From positions 1-64,000 of the forward strand of contig NZ_JASJAP010000006.1 of the NCBI RefSeq assembly GCF_030066995.1: a stretch of DNA of 64,000 nucleotides, written 5' to 3'. The stretch comes from Erythrobacter sp. (GTDB lineage Bacteria > Pseudomonadota > Alphaproteobacteria > Sphingomonadales > Sphingomonadaceae). Within the stretch, counting starts at the first letter, position 1. Each line of letters starts with the position of its first letter. Positions 21,260 through 29,781 of the stretch are shown here, piece by piece. The notes below the pieces were generated by a model. That model searched no databases, was not told the DNA's origin, and saw only the letters and a list, made by a program, of their open reading frames with translations. The position numbers and the translations under genes are program-made.

Positions 21260-22065
21260 GTTGGGATGGCCATATTGTGCCGTTCATCGTGACGGTGCTG
21301 ATCTGGTTCGTGGCGACCGGGCTTGTGGCCTGGGCGGACAATCGCGACGCCAAAACCTTCCCCAAGAGCTTGATGATCAGCGGCATCGGGGGGATTCTTG
21401 GGCTGCTCGTCATTCTGGCCGCATCCCAAAGCGTTTCGGTGCTCGCCGTTTACGCCGCCTTCATAGGCGCGCTGATGGTATGGGGCTGGCACGAAGTCGG
21501 CTTCCTGACCGGCGCGGCGGCTGGCCCGCGGCGCGAGCCCGCCTCCCCCGGTCTTCGCGGAGCGCAACGGTTTCGCGAAGCAAGCGCGACTGTAATCCAT
21601 CACGAGGTGGTTCTGGCGCTGACCGCCCTTCTCCTGATCTCGCTCTCCTGGAACCTGCCCAATCAGATCGGCGCGACCGTGTTTGTGCTGCTGTTTGGTC
21701 TGCGGCTTTCCGCCAAGATCAACATGTTTGTAGGCGTACCCAATTCCAGCGCCGAGATGCTGCCGCCACACCTGGATTACCTGAAGACCTATTTTGGCCG
21801 GAACCGGATGACTGCGCTGTTGGCCGTCTCGATCGTGGCGATCGTCCTGATTGCGCTTTGGTTCGGATCGTTGGCGCTCTCGGCTTCGCTGGGCAGCGCG
21901 GAAATGGTCGGGGCAAGCCTTTTGACGACCCTGTGTCTGCTGGGCGCGCTCGAACACCTCTTTCTCGCCTTGCCGTTTCGCGATGGGATGCTGTGGGGAT
22001 GGGCGTTTCGCCGTCCTGCAAGGACACCGGCCTCTCAAGCGAATGTGATTGACACGAATGAGTAA
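21253..22065 (+). CDS. puhE: PuhE, putative photosynthetic complex assembly membrane protein
   Basis: 270 residues with about seven transmembrane helices (for example [20 protein letters not shown] at the N-terminus) and the conserved cluster [20 protein letters not shown] and [12 protein letters not shown]. PuhE modulates bacteriochlorophyll production in Rhodobacter; its biochemical role is unknown. ATG 21253 overlaps the acsF stop by 7 bp. hemA follows after 34 bp, as in other PGCs. Confidence 0.92.
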   Translation: MVSWDGHIVPFIVTVLIWFVATGLVAWADNRDAKTFPKSLMISGIGGILGLLVILAASQSVSVLAVYAAFIGALMVWGWHEVGFLTGAAAGPRREPASPGLRGAQRFREASATVIHHEVVLALTALLLISLSWNLPNQIGATVFVLLFGLRLSAKINMFVGVPNSSAEMLPPHLDYLKTYFGRNRMTALLAVSIVAIVLIALWFGSLALSASLGSAEMVGASLLTTLCLLGALEHLFLALPFRDGMLWGWAFRRPARTPASQANVIDTNE

Positions 22066-22099
22066 AGTAAAGAGCAGACACCCTGGAGGGGGAAGCACG

Positions 22100-23323
22100 A
22101 TGGATTATGAAGGTTTCTTTGAAAACGAGCTGGAAACGGTTCGCGACGAAGGCCGGTACCGCGTTTTCACGGATATCAAGCGCCACCGCGGACGCTTCCC
22201 TCACGCTACCCGGTTTCTTGAAGGCTCCGAGACGCAGGCCGTCACCGTTTGGTGTTCCAACGATTATCTGGGCATGGGCCAGCATCCCGCCGTGCTCGAA
22301 GCGATGCACTCAACCCTCGATGAATGCGGCGCGGGAGCGGGCGGCACGCGCAACATCTCCGGCACCAATCATTACCATGTCGAGCTCGAAGCCGAACTCG
22401 CCGATCTGCATGGCAAACAGAGCGCGCTGCTCTTCACGAGCGGCTATGTCTCGAACTGGGCTGGCATCGGCACACTGGCCGCGCGCATTCCGAATTGCGC
22501 CGTGTTCTCCGACGAGCTCAACCACGCTTCGATGATCGAAGGCATCCGCTACTCGAAAGCCGAGCGCCGTATCTGGAAGCACAACGATCCCGAGGACCTC
22601 GATCGGCATCTTGCCGAGTTCGACGCGGATCGGCCCAAGCTGGTGGCGTTTGAGAGCGTCTATTCGATGGATGGCGACATCGCGCCGATCGCTGAAATCC
22701 TCGATGTGTGCGAAAAGCACGGCGCGCTCAGCTATATCGACGAAGTGCATGCGGTCGGACTGTACGGTCCGCGCGGCGGCGGGATCGCCGAGCGCGAGGG
22801 TCTTATGGACCGGATCGATGTGATCGAAGGCACTTTGGGCAAGGCTTTCGGGGTAATGGGCGGATACATCGCGGCTTCGCGCAATCTGGTCGATTTCGTG
22901 CGCTCGTTTGCCAGCGGTTTCATCTTTTCGACCGCGTTGCCTCCGGCGGTAGCGGCCGGCGCAGCGGCCAGCATCCGCCACCTGAAGACAAGCGATCGTG
23001 AGCGTGAGTTGCAGAAGGAACGGGTTGAGACCGTCCGTCGCAAGCTCGACATGATGGGCATCCCGCATCTGGCCAATCCCAGCCACATTATTCCTGTGAT
23101 GGTGGGCGATGCGCACAAGTGCAAACGGATCAGCGACTGGCTGATGGACAATCACGGCATCTATGTTCAGCCGATCAATTACCCAACCGTGCCGGTGGGT
23201 ACGGAACGTCTGCGCCTGACACCCTCACCAGTGCATACCGATGGCGATATCGACCGCCTGATCAACGCGCTGAGCGAAATCTGGTCACAGTGCGAGCTGG
23301 CAAGGATGGCGACGGCGGCCTGA
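22100..23323 (+). CDS. hemA: 5-aminolevulinate synthase
   Basis: 407 residues. HemA condenses glycine and succinyl-CoA, the first committed step of tetrapyrrole synthesis in alphaproteobacteria. The PLP lysine is Lys248 in [18 protein letters not shown]. Other signatures are [29 protein letters not shown] and [13 protein letters not shown]. The start is ATG 22100, preceded by GGAGGGGG; a longer in-frame extension to 22049 lacks a ribosome-binding site and is rejected. Its place at the end of the puh operon couples precursor supply to bacteriochlorophyll synthesis. Confidence 0.97.
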   Translation: MDYEGFFENELETVRDEGRYRVFTDIKRHRGRFPHATRFLEGSETQAVTVWCSNDYLGMGQHPAVLEAMHSTLDECGAGAGGTRNISGTNHYHVELEAELADLHGKQSALLFTSGYVSNWAGIGTLAARIPNCAVFSDELNHASMIEGIRYSKAERRIWKHNDPEDLDRHLAEFDADRPKLVAFESVYSMDGDIAPIAEILDVCEKHGALSYIDEVHAVGLYGPRGGGIAEREGLMDRIDVIEGTLGKAFGVMGGYIAASRNLVDFVRSFASGFIFSTALPPAVAAGAAASIRHLKTSDRERELQKERVETVRRKLDMMGIPHLANPSHIIPVMVGDAHKCKRISDWLMDNHGIYVQPINYPTVPVGTERLRLTPSPVHTDGDIDRLINALSEIWSQCELARMATAA

Positions 23324-23449
23324 GACCTGGAGCTTTGCGCAGGAGAGGTTTGTCCTCAGTAGACTGGCTATTCGCGGGGCAGGCTCCTTTGAGGGTCGTA
23401 TCGGATTTGGGCTTGGACGCTCAGTGGGTCTGAGCCGGTTTGGCAGGCT

Positions 23450-23469
23450 GGCTCCTTGAGCAAGGAGCC
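23450..23469. promoter_or_regulatory. Hairpin in the leader of the cytochrome c lipoprotein gene
   Basis: GGCTCCTT-GAGC-AAGGAGCC is a perfect 8-bp stem with a four-base loop. It ends 21 bases before the cytochrome ATG (23491), just upstream of the GGAGAGG ribosome-binding site. A partial copy of the left arm (GGCAGGCTCCTTTGAG, near 23379-23394) lies upstream. There is no T-tract, so it is not a clear terminator for hemA; an mRNA-stability or translational element is possible. Confidence 0.55.
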
Positions 23470-23490
23470 TTGGACAAGAGGAGAGGCCCT

Positions 23491-23992
23491 ATGCGACAGA
23501 TAGGTTTGATGTCGGTTGCGATCACCAGTGCGATCGCGCTGACCGGTTGCGGGGGGCGGCGCAAGCGAAGCACCAGCTGAGGAAGCCACAACTCAGGCCG
23601 CTGAGACCGCGACCGCGCCCGAAGAGGCAACCGAGGCGGCACCCGAAGCGGAGATGACGGAAGTTGCTTACGCCGATCTGACGGGAGACGCTGCGGCGGG
23701 CAAGACGGCTTTCGCCAAGTGCATGGCGTGCCACGTTCAGGAAGAGCGCGTAAACCGCGTGGGCCCGCACCTTTACGGAGTGGTCGGACGAGTGGCTGGA
23801 TCTGTCGAGGGGTTCAACTTTACCCCGGCCAACTCGGGCAGCGGCAATACCTGGACGAAGGACGTGCTGTTTGAGTATCTAGAGGCGCCGCAGGAATACC
23901 TGAAAGGCACCCGAATGGCCTTCCCGGGGATCAAGGATCCGCAAGAGCGGGCGGATCTGATCGAGTACCTGGAAGTGAACGGCGAGATTTAG
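23491..23992 (+). pseudogene. Class I cytochrome c lipoprotein, frameshifted at a G6 run
   Basis: From ATG 23491 (RBS GGAGAGG) the frame encodes a lipoprotein signal, MRQIGLMSVAITSAIALTGC, with a lipobox at LTGC, then stops at 23578-23580. Removing one G from the G6 run at 23551-23556 restores CGGGASEAPAEEATT, an Ala/Glu-rich linker and a complete cytochrome c domain. That domain has heme motif CMACH and axial methionine in GTRMAFPG, and ends at 23992. The domain resembles class I cytochrome c (c2/c550 type). A membrane-tethered periplasmic electron carrier next to puh/hemA would be a good reaction-centre donor. As given, the only start within the second frame (ATG 23654) lacks a signal peptide. 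Sequencing error, phase variation or recent inactivation are all possible. Confidence 0.8.
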
Positions 23993-24007
23993 GACATCTG
24001 TTGAGTG

Positions 24008-24048
24008 AAAAAAAGGGGCAGCCTGGTAAGCCACGCTGCCCCTTTTTT
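24008..24048. terminator. Bidirectional Rho-independent terminator
   Basis: A7 followed by GGGGCAGC (24015-24022), a loop containing TGG/CCA pairing, GCTGCCCC (24035-24042) and T6. It sits between the convergent cytochrome c and pseudoazurin-like genes and has U-tracts in both directions. Confidence 0.93.
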
Positions 24049-24065
24049 GTTTATGAGCCCTGCCT

Positions 24066-24641
24066 TTAGAGCCCAGCTTCTTCGAAGATTTCGCCGAATT
24101 CACGCCCGGCAAGTCCCGGATGGCTTACAGCCTTGGCCGCGTCAACGTTGTCGCCGCCGCCGTCAACGACGATCAGGCCCACCATGCCAGCGGCGTAGTG
24201 CGGAACGCACTTGTAACCGTACACGCCCGCCGTCGGGATCACGTAGCTGACTTCTTCGTTGATCTTGCCTTCCCAACCTTCGACGCCATCGGGGATCATG
24301 CCGTCGATCGACGAGGACTGGTGCGTCGGGTTGGCCGCGACGAACTTGATCGTGTCGCCCACCGTTGCTTCAACCAGGCGCGGCTTGAAGACCTGAAGCG
24401 CGCTCGAGTCATCGGGATCCTTGGTGTACATCGCGATCTCGATCACGTTGCCATTGGCTTCAGCCGCCGGAACCGCTTCAACAACCTCTTCAGCTGGCGC
24501 TTCTTCAGCCGCAGCCTCTTCAGCCGGAGCCGCCGCTTCTTCAGCGGGCGCTTCTTCGGCCGGAGCCGAACCGCCGCCGCAAGCTGTCAGAGTGGCAAGG
24601 CTGGCAAACGCCACTGCGCCCATAAGAACATTACGCTTCAT
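24066..24641 (-). CDS. Pseudoazurin-like cupredoxin lipoprotein
   Basis: 191 residues from ATG 24641 (RBS AAGGGAAG). A lipobox LTAC (about residues 17-20) is followed by a long Ala/Glu/Pro-rich linker (about 24-60), then a type 1 copper domain. The copper ligands are visible: His in NPTHQSSS, and Cys, His and Met in YGYKCVPHYAAGMVGL, the pseudoazurin spacing. It is probably a membrane-anchored periplasmic electron carrier. The frame extends upstream to 24746, but without a signal. It is convergent with the cytochrome c lipoprotein and shares its terminator and its signal-linker design. Electron partner is unknown; the reaction centre or a terminal oxidase or reductase is possible. Confidence 0.92.
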   Translation of the reverse strand: MKRNVLMGAVAFASLATLTACGGGSAPAEEAPAEEAAAPAEEAAAEEAPAEEVVEAVPAAEANGNVIEIAMYTKDPDDSSALQVFKPRLVEATVGDTIKFVAANPTHQSSSIDGMIPDGVEGWEGKINEEVSYVIPTAGVYGYKCVPHYAAGMVGLIVVDGGGDNVDAAKAVSHPGLAGREFGEIFEEAGL

Positions 24642-24875
24642 ATCTGTCTTCCCTTTGAAAACCTTACATCCACCCGCGACGCGCGGGGCATAGACCAGAT
24701 TGGCGGACATGAAAAGAACCCTTTGGGACGATCCACCCCGCACCAAGCCCGATGCGATGGTCGCATAACGCCCAGCGCCGATAGGGTTTCCCGAAGCTGA
24801 CGATAATTGATCATGGCTCAGGGATGGCGCTGCCAGGAGTTGCGATCCCGAGGCGGGGCGCTAAAACCCCGGTCT

Positions 24876-25670
24876 ATGAAGAAGAAAGCTCCTTGGCACG
24901 CTGGACTGGCGCGCTCTCTGGCCATCATATTGCCGGTTTTTCTCGCTGTCTGCGCGCTTGGCACGAAGTTCGGGCTATGGGACTGGCAATTGGGCCTGAG
25001 CGCGTTCGGACTGGGTGGACTGATCCTGATCGCACTGACGGCGCTGATAGCGACAGTTTCGATCGTTCTGATTGTACGCCGCGACCAGAAGTCCGGCCTT
25101 GGTCCCGCGATCTTCGGTCTGGTCGTGTCGCTCGGCTTTGCCGCCTTGTTTGCGCCCGTGATCATGGGGGCCGGCGACCACCCCATTCACGATATGGCGA
25201 CCGACACCAGCGATCCACCGTCCTTCTCGGCCCGCGTCCTCGCCGCGCGAAAGGCTTCCGGTGCCAACCCGCTCAACGCCTATGACGTGCCCATGAGTGA
25301 AACCGAGCAATTCGGCGAGACCAAGCCGCCGCATTCGCAGCTCACATACGCCGATATCATCGCGCAGAATTATCCCGAGCTAGAGCCGCTTGCGATCGGA
25401 GACACCCAAACCGGCAACGCGATGGCCGCGCTGGAGGGCGCCATGAAGGGCATGGGCTTTACCAACATCATTGCGGATCCAGAGACCGGCACGGTCGAGG
25501 GGTTGGCGGAGACCTTCTGGTTCGGCTTCAAGGACGACGTGGTTGCGCGCGTGGCGGATGGCGAGATTGATTTTCGCTCGGTCAGCCGCGTCGGCCAAAG
25601 CGATTTGGGCGCTAACGCCAAGCGGATAATGGAGCTGCGTCAACGCACCGCGCAGAAGCTGGGCCGTTAA
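24876..25670 (+). CDS. DUF1499 family membrane-anchored protein
   Basis: 264 residues with three N-terminal hydrophobic helices (about 13-33, 37-63 and 71-92) and a C-terminal DUF1499 domain (about 150-264). The domain contains MKGMGFTNIIADPETGTVEG, ETFWFGFKDDVVARV and DFRSVSRVGQSDLGANAKR, the family signature. The function of DUF1499 is unknown. ATG 24876 is preferred; in-frame TTG 24807 and ATG 24813 lie upstream. The stop overlaps the convergent phosphatidyltransferase stop by 4 bp (TTAA). Confidence 0.85.
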   Translation: MKKKAPWHAGLARSLAIILPVFLAVCALGTKFGLWDWQLGLSAFGLGGLILIALTALIATVSIVLIVRRDQKSGLGPAIFGLVVSLGFAALFAPVIMGAGDHPIHDMATDTSDPPSFSARVLAARKASGANPLNAYDVPMSETEQFGETKPPHSQLTYADIIAQNYPELEPLAIGDTQTGNAMAALEGAMKGMGFTNIIADPETGTVEGLAETFWFGFKDDVVARVADGEIDFRSVSRVGQSDLGANAKRIMELRQRTAQKLGR

Positions 25671-26272
25671 TCGCGGAACAAGATTACGGCGAGCGCGCTG
25701 CGCTGAAACACGGTCAAAACGCACAGCGCGGCATAGCCATAGGCCATTTCCTCGAAATAGGTGGGCCAAACGCACATTGCGACAAAGACGGCGATCGTTT
25801 CGGCTCCTTCGGCAAGACCGGTCGAATAGTAAAAGCTCTTGGTTCCGTGCGCCTTGGTGTCCAATCCACGCTCAGCGCAAATGACCGCAAAGGCCAGGAA
25901 ACTCACCCCTGTCAGAACAAAGCTTGCCACCAGCGCCAGAGCGGGAAGAGTGTAGCGCTCGTCCATCACGCCAAAGGCAAGCGGGATGGATACATAGAAG
26001 GCGAAGTCGGCGACGATGTCGAAAAAGCCTCCCAGCGGCGTCGGTCCGCGTACCCTCGCCACCGCGCCATCGAGCCCGTCACAAACACGGTTTGCCAGAA
26101 TAAGAACAAGACCGAGCGCAAGATTCTCCAGCGCAATCGCCGCAGCGGCGCCCAGCCCCAAAGCCAAGCCCGCGAATGTGAGCGCATTGGCCGTGACGCC
26201 GGTGTTGGCGAGAACCCGGCCGACAGCGTTCAAGGGCGGGTCGATCAAAGGGCGCAGTCTGGAATCGAGCAC
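25667..26272 (-). CDS. CDP-alcohol phosphatidyltransferase family protein
   Basis: About 201 residues, six hydrophobic helices. The family catalytic motif is present as CDGLDGAVARVRGPTPLGG followed by FFDIVADF, with four aspartates; spacing before the third Asp is one residue shorter than the textbook form. Such enzymes swap the CMP of CDP-diacylglycerol for an alcohol during phospholipid synthesis. The particular lipid product cannot be told. The start chosen is GTG 26272, with GAGGGGGG a few bases upstream and 11 bp after the nucleoside transporter stop. The open frame to 26461 is antisense and lacks family character. Confidence 0.85.
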   Translation of the reverse strand: MLDSRLRPLIDPPLNAVGRVLANTGVTANALTFAGLALGLGAAAAIALENLALGLVLILANRVCDGLDGAVARVRGPTPLGGFFDIVADFAFYVSIPLAFGVMDERYTLPALALVASFVLTGVSFLAFAVICAERGLDTKAHGTKSFYYSTGLAEGAETIAVFVAMCVWPTYFEEMAYGYAALCVLTVFQRSALAVILFRD

Positions 26273-26283
26273 GCCGTCCCCCC

Positions 26284-27567
26284 TCAACCCGCGCCGGCCA
26301 AGGTCAGCAGCCCGATCCACGCCCCGGTCATAGCGGTGGCAAGGTTTCCGGCTATCCAGCTTTTGATGCCCAACCCGGCGGCTTCCGCGCGGCGGTCGGG
26401 GCACAGCGTTCCGATGGTGGACACCAACAAGCCGACACTCGCGAGATTGGCGACGCCGCACAGCGAATAGGTAACGATCAGGCGGCTTCGCTCACCAAGC
26501 GCGCCCTCAGCCAGGGCGGCAAGTTCAAGATAGGCCACGTATTCGTTGAGAACCGCCTTGGTGCCCATCAGCCCCCCCGCCGTGATGGCTTCGGCTGCCG
26601 GGACACCGATAAGCCACATGAGCGGCGCAAACAGCCAGCCGAACACGCGCTTGAGCGTCAGAGGCTCCTCCCCCACCAGCGGCAGCAGACTGAGCGCTTC
26701 GTCTGCGAGAGCAACAAAAGCGAACACCACGATTATGATCGCGACCACGGCCAGAAAGAGCTGCATCCCATCCATCGTTCCCTTGACGATCGCGTCCACG
26801 CTGGATTCGTAGGAAAGGCCAAGCTCGCTCTTTTCGGCCTCGGTCGCGGTATCCTGCGACGCAGCGGGGACCATGAGCCGTGCGAACAAGAGCGCGGCGG
26901 GAAGCGAAATCAACGAGGCGGCAATCATGTGCCCCACCGCGTTCTCGACGCTCTCGCGCAGGGTTGTGGCGTACAGGATCAGGATCGCGCCCGATATCGT
27001 CGCCATGGCGAGCACCATGATCTGGAACAGCTCCGCGCGGCTCACACGCGCAAAGTAGGCGCGCACAACCAGCGGGCTCTCAACCACACCGAGGAACAGG
27101 TTCGCGCCGCCAGCAAGGCCCACGACCCCGCTGACACCGAGGGTGCGGCGAAGCAGATACGACAGGCCGTTCACCAGTGCGCGCAGCACGCCCCAATGCC
27201 AAAGCAGCGCGGCGAGCGCGGAAAACACAATGACGAGCGGCAGGATCTGGAACGCGATAATGAGCGGCGTATCGACACCTTGTTTGAGTTCAAACGGCAG
27301 CGGCGCTCCGCTCAGATAACCGAACATGTAGGACGAGCCCTTGAGGGTCGCGCGTTCGATCGCGGCAACGCCTCGATTGAGGTAGTCCATCGCCGCCCAG
27401 ACAAGCGGAACCCGGATAATCAGCAACGCAAGCCCGGCCTGAAGAGCCAAAGCGCCCGCGATCCAGGAAAGGTTTGGGCGCGCGCTTCGGTCCTCGCTCA
27501 ACGCCCAAGCCAGCGCGACCAGTACAACGATCCCCGCGAGCGGGCGCAGCTGATCAAACCACTCCAC
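26284..27567 (-). CDS. Concentrative nucleoside transporter (NupC/CNT family)
   Basis: 427 residues with about ten transmembrane helices. CNT motifs include LVIVFSALAALLWHWGVL, GANLFLGVVESPLVVRAY, GLMGTKAVLNEYVAYLEL and YSLCGVANLASVGLLVSTIG. CNT proteins import nucleosides with Na+ or H+. It starts at GTG 27567, 19 bp downstream of the flavoprotein gene stop, and is probably cotranscribed with it and with the phosphatidyltransferase. Confidence 0.94.
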   Translation of the reverse strand: MEWFDQLRPLAGIVVLVALAWALSEDRSARPNLSWIAGALALQAGLALLIIRVPLVWAAMDYLNRGVAAIERATLKGSSYMFGYLSGAPLPFELKQGVDTPLIIAFQILPLVIVFSALAALLWHWGVLRALVNGLSYLLRRTLGVSGVVGLAGGANLFLGVVESPLVVRAYFARVSRAELFQIMVLAMATISGAILILYATTLRESVENAVGHMIAASLISLPAALLFARLMVPAASQDTATEAEKSELGLSYESSVDAIVKGTMDGMQLFLAVVAIIIVVFAFVALADEALSLLPLVGEEPLTLKRVFGWLFAPLMWLIGVPAAEAITAGGLMGTKAVLNEYVAYLELAALAEGALGERSRLIVTYSLCGVANLASVGLLVSTIGTLCPDRRAEAAGLGIKSWIAGNLATAMTGAWIGLLTLAGAG

Positions 27568-27586
27568 GCAAACGCCTTAACCGCGC

Positions 27587-29725
27587 TTACCCGCGTTGCC
27601 AATTGAAGTAGCGCTCAACCCATTTGAGCATCCCTTCAGGCTTGTTCGCACGCTTCCAGTTCCCCGCCGCAAACTTGTTCGCCTCTGCCATGGTCGGATA
27701 GGAGTGGATGGTGCCAAGGATCTTGTTGAGGCCGATCTTGTGCTTCATCGCCAGCACATATTCCGCCAAAAGTTCGCCCGCGTTCGACGCAACAATGGTG
27801 GCTCCGAGAACCGTGTCCTTACCGGGAGGCGTAAGCACTTTCACAAAGCCGGTCGTCTCGCTTTCGGTGATCGCCCGGTCGAGCTCTTCCAACTCATAAC
27901 GCGTGACTTCGTATTCGATGCCCTGCTCGCTGGCCTCCGCTTCGTTGAGGCCAACGCGTGCGACTTCCGGGTCAAGGAATGTCACCGCCGGTATCACGCG
28001 GTAATCCGCCTTGAAGCGCTTGAAGGCCCCGAACAGCGCGTTGACGCTGGCAAACCAGGCTTCGTGGCTGGCCGTGTGGGTAAACTGATAGGGTCCGATG
28101 ACATCACCCGCAGCGTAGATGTTGGGAAACTTGGTCGCGAGGAATTCGTCGGTGACGACGGTCCGGTCCGTCTCGACGCCCAGTTCCTCCAGGCCAAAGC
28201 CCCTCAGCCGCGCCTTGCGCCCGACCGCGACGATCAGCGCATCGAACGCGATACGCTTTTCCTGGCCGCCGCTTTCGGCGACCAGAGCGCTGTCCTCGAC
28301 CCGCACCGCGCGGTGGTTGGTCAAGACCGTGACACCCGCTCCCTCAAGGGCTGCTTTGGCAAGCTCCGAGACCTCGGCGTCCTCGCGGCCAAGGACGCTG
28401 TGGTGCATCTCCACCTGAGTCACCTTCGAACCCAGCCGCGCCAGCGCCTGGGAGAGCTCGCATCCGATCGGCCCGCCGCCCAGCACCGCAACCCGCGCGG
28501 GAGCCTGATCGAATTCGCCCAGCCCCTGCCACAGCGTCTCGCTGGTCAGATAACCGCTATCTTCGATCCCTTCGATCGGTGGCACCACCGGCTCGGCCCC
28601 GGTCGCGATGATGATGCTGCGTGCGGTCAAGCGCTGCGTCCCGCCTTCATTGAGCGCGATCTCGACTGTCCAGGGATCGATCAGCTTCGCGTAGCCCTTG
28701 ATCACCTCGACGCCTAGCCCGGTGTAGCGCTCCACGCTGTCATGCGGCTCGATCGTCTTGATGACGTCCATGACGCGCGCGATGGTCTTCTTGAACGGGA
28801 CTTCGGGTTCGTGCGGGATGATCCCGTACTTGTCGGCGTGACGCATTGTTGCCGCGACCTTGGCGCTCTTGATCAGCGCCTTGGAAGGCACGCATCCAGT
28901 ATTCAGGCAATCCCCGCCCATCGCGCCCGCCTCGATCAGCGTCACCTTGGCTTTCACCTGCGCCGCGATATAGGCGGAGACCAAACCCGCCGAACCAGCG
29001 CCGATAACGATCAGGTTGCGGTCGAAGCTTTTTGGCTTGGAGTAGCCCGCGTAGACCTTGCGCCGCTTGATAACACCGATGATGCCTTTTGCGATCCAAG
29101 GCGCGATACCGAGCAGCACGAAAGAACCAAGAACCGCGGGAGAAGCGATCCCTGAAAGGCTCTCAATTTGCGCGAGTTGCGTGCCCGCATTCACATAAAC
29201 GATCGTACCAAGAAACATTCCGATCTGGCTTACCCAGGCAAATGTCCTGGCCTTGATGCGGGTCAGTCCGAAGACGAGATTGATGACGAAGAACGGCACG
29301 GCGGGGATCATCCGCAACGTAAAGAGGTAGAAAGCGCCGTCGCGCTCCAGCCCTTCGTTGATGCCTTTAAGCCGGTCGCCAAAGCGGCTTTCCACTGTGT
29401 CGCGCAGCACGTAGCGCGACGCGAGGAAAGCGAGCGTGGCACCCAAAGTCGAGGCGAAGGAGACAAGGATAGTGCCCGTGACCAGACCAAACAGAGCGCC
29501 CGCGGCCAAGGTCATGATCGCCGCGCCCGGAAGCGAGGCGGCGGTGACCGCGACGTAGATCGCGAAGAATACGCTCAGCACCAAGGCCGGGTTCTCTTCG
29601 TAAAAACCGGACGTCTCGGCGGCGACCTGTTTGATGCCATCCAGGGTGAGGTAGCTGCCCAGGTCGAAGACGAAATAGGCCGCGATCAGGGCCGCGATGG
29701 CCGCGAGGATTACAATCTTCTTCAT
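27587..29725 (-). CDS. Fusion of VTT (DedA-like) membrane domain and disulfide-reductase flavoprotein
   Basis: 712 residues from ATG 29725. Residues about 1-230 are a TVP38/TMEM64 (VTT) membrane domain with five to six helices and the signature FALASTLG-like SFASTLGATLAFLASRYVLR. Residues about 240-712 are a class I pyridine nucleotide-disulfide oxidoreductase: FAD motif VIGAGSAGLVSAYIAAQ, redox disulfide GGDCLNTGCVPSKAL, NAD(P) motif VLGGGPIGCELSQALA and dimerisation domain ending IHSYPTMAEANKF. It resembles mercuric reductase or dihydrolipoamide dehydrogenase without the N-terminal HMA or lipoyl domain. The substrate is unknown. Such fusions occur elsewhere in proteobacteria and cyanobacteria; membrane tethering of the reductase is the evident consequence. 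Confidence 0.92.
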   Translation of the reverse strand: MKKIVILAAIAALIAAYFVFDLGSYLTLDGIKQVAAETSGFYEENPALVLSVFFAIYVAVTAASLPGAAIMTLAAGALFGLVTGTILVSFASTLGATLAFLASRYVLRDTVESRFGDRLKGINEGLERDGAFYLFTLRMIPAVPFFVINLVFGLTRIKARTFAWVSQIGMFLGTIVYVNAGTQLAQIESLSGIASPAVLGSFVLLGIAPWIAKGIIGVIKRRKVYAGYSKPKSFDRNLIVIGAGSAGLVSAYIAAQVKAKVTLIEAGAMGGDCLNTGCVPSKALIKSAKVAATMRHADKYGIIPHEPEVPFKKTIARVMDVIKTIEPHDSVERYTGLGVEVIKGYAKLIDPWTVEIALNEGGTQRLTARSIIIATGAEPVVPPIEGIEDSGYLTSETLWQGLGEFDQAPARVAVLGGGPIGCELSQALARLGSKVTQVEMHHSVLGREDAEVSELAKAALEGAGVTVLTNHRAVRVEDSALVAESGGQEKRIAFDALIVAVGRKARLRGFGLEELGVETDRTVVTDEFLATKFPNIYAAGDVIGPYQFTHTASHEAWFASVNALFGAFKRFKADYRVIPAVTFLDPEVARVGLNEAEASEQGIEYEVTRYELEELDRAITESETTGFVKVLTPPGKDTVLGATIVASNAGELLAEYVLAMKHKIGLNKILGTIHSYPTMAEANKFAAGNWKRANKPEGMLKWVERYFNWQRG

Positions 29726-29781
29726 GACGCCCCTTGTTGCGTGTCCCTTCTCTGCCCTTTTCGGAGCTGGAACGCGAAGGG

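Noticed and set aside
22049..22099. 17-codon extension of hemA overlapping puhE
   Set aside because: No ribosome-binding site for the upstream start, whereas ATG 22100 has GGAGGGGG at a proper distance and matches the HemA N-terminus.
27596..28717. Plus-strand open frame of 373 codons opposite the disulfide reductase gene
   Set aside because: No recognisable protein features, and the minus-strand gene has clear FAD, NAD and disulfide motifs.
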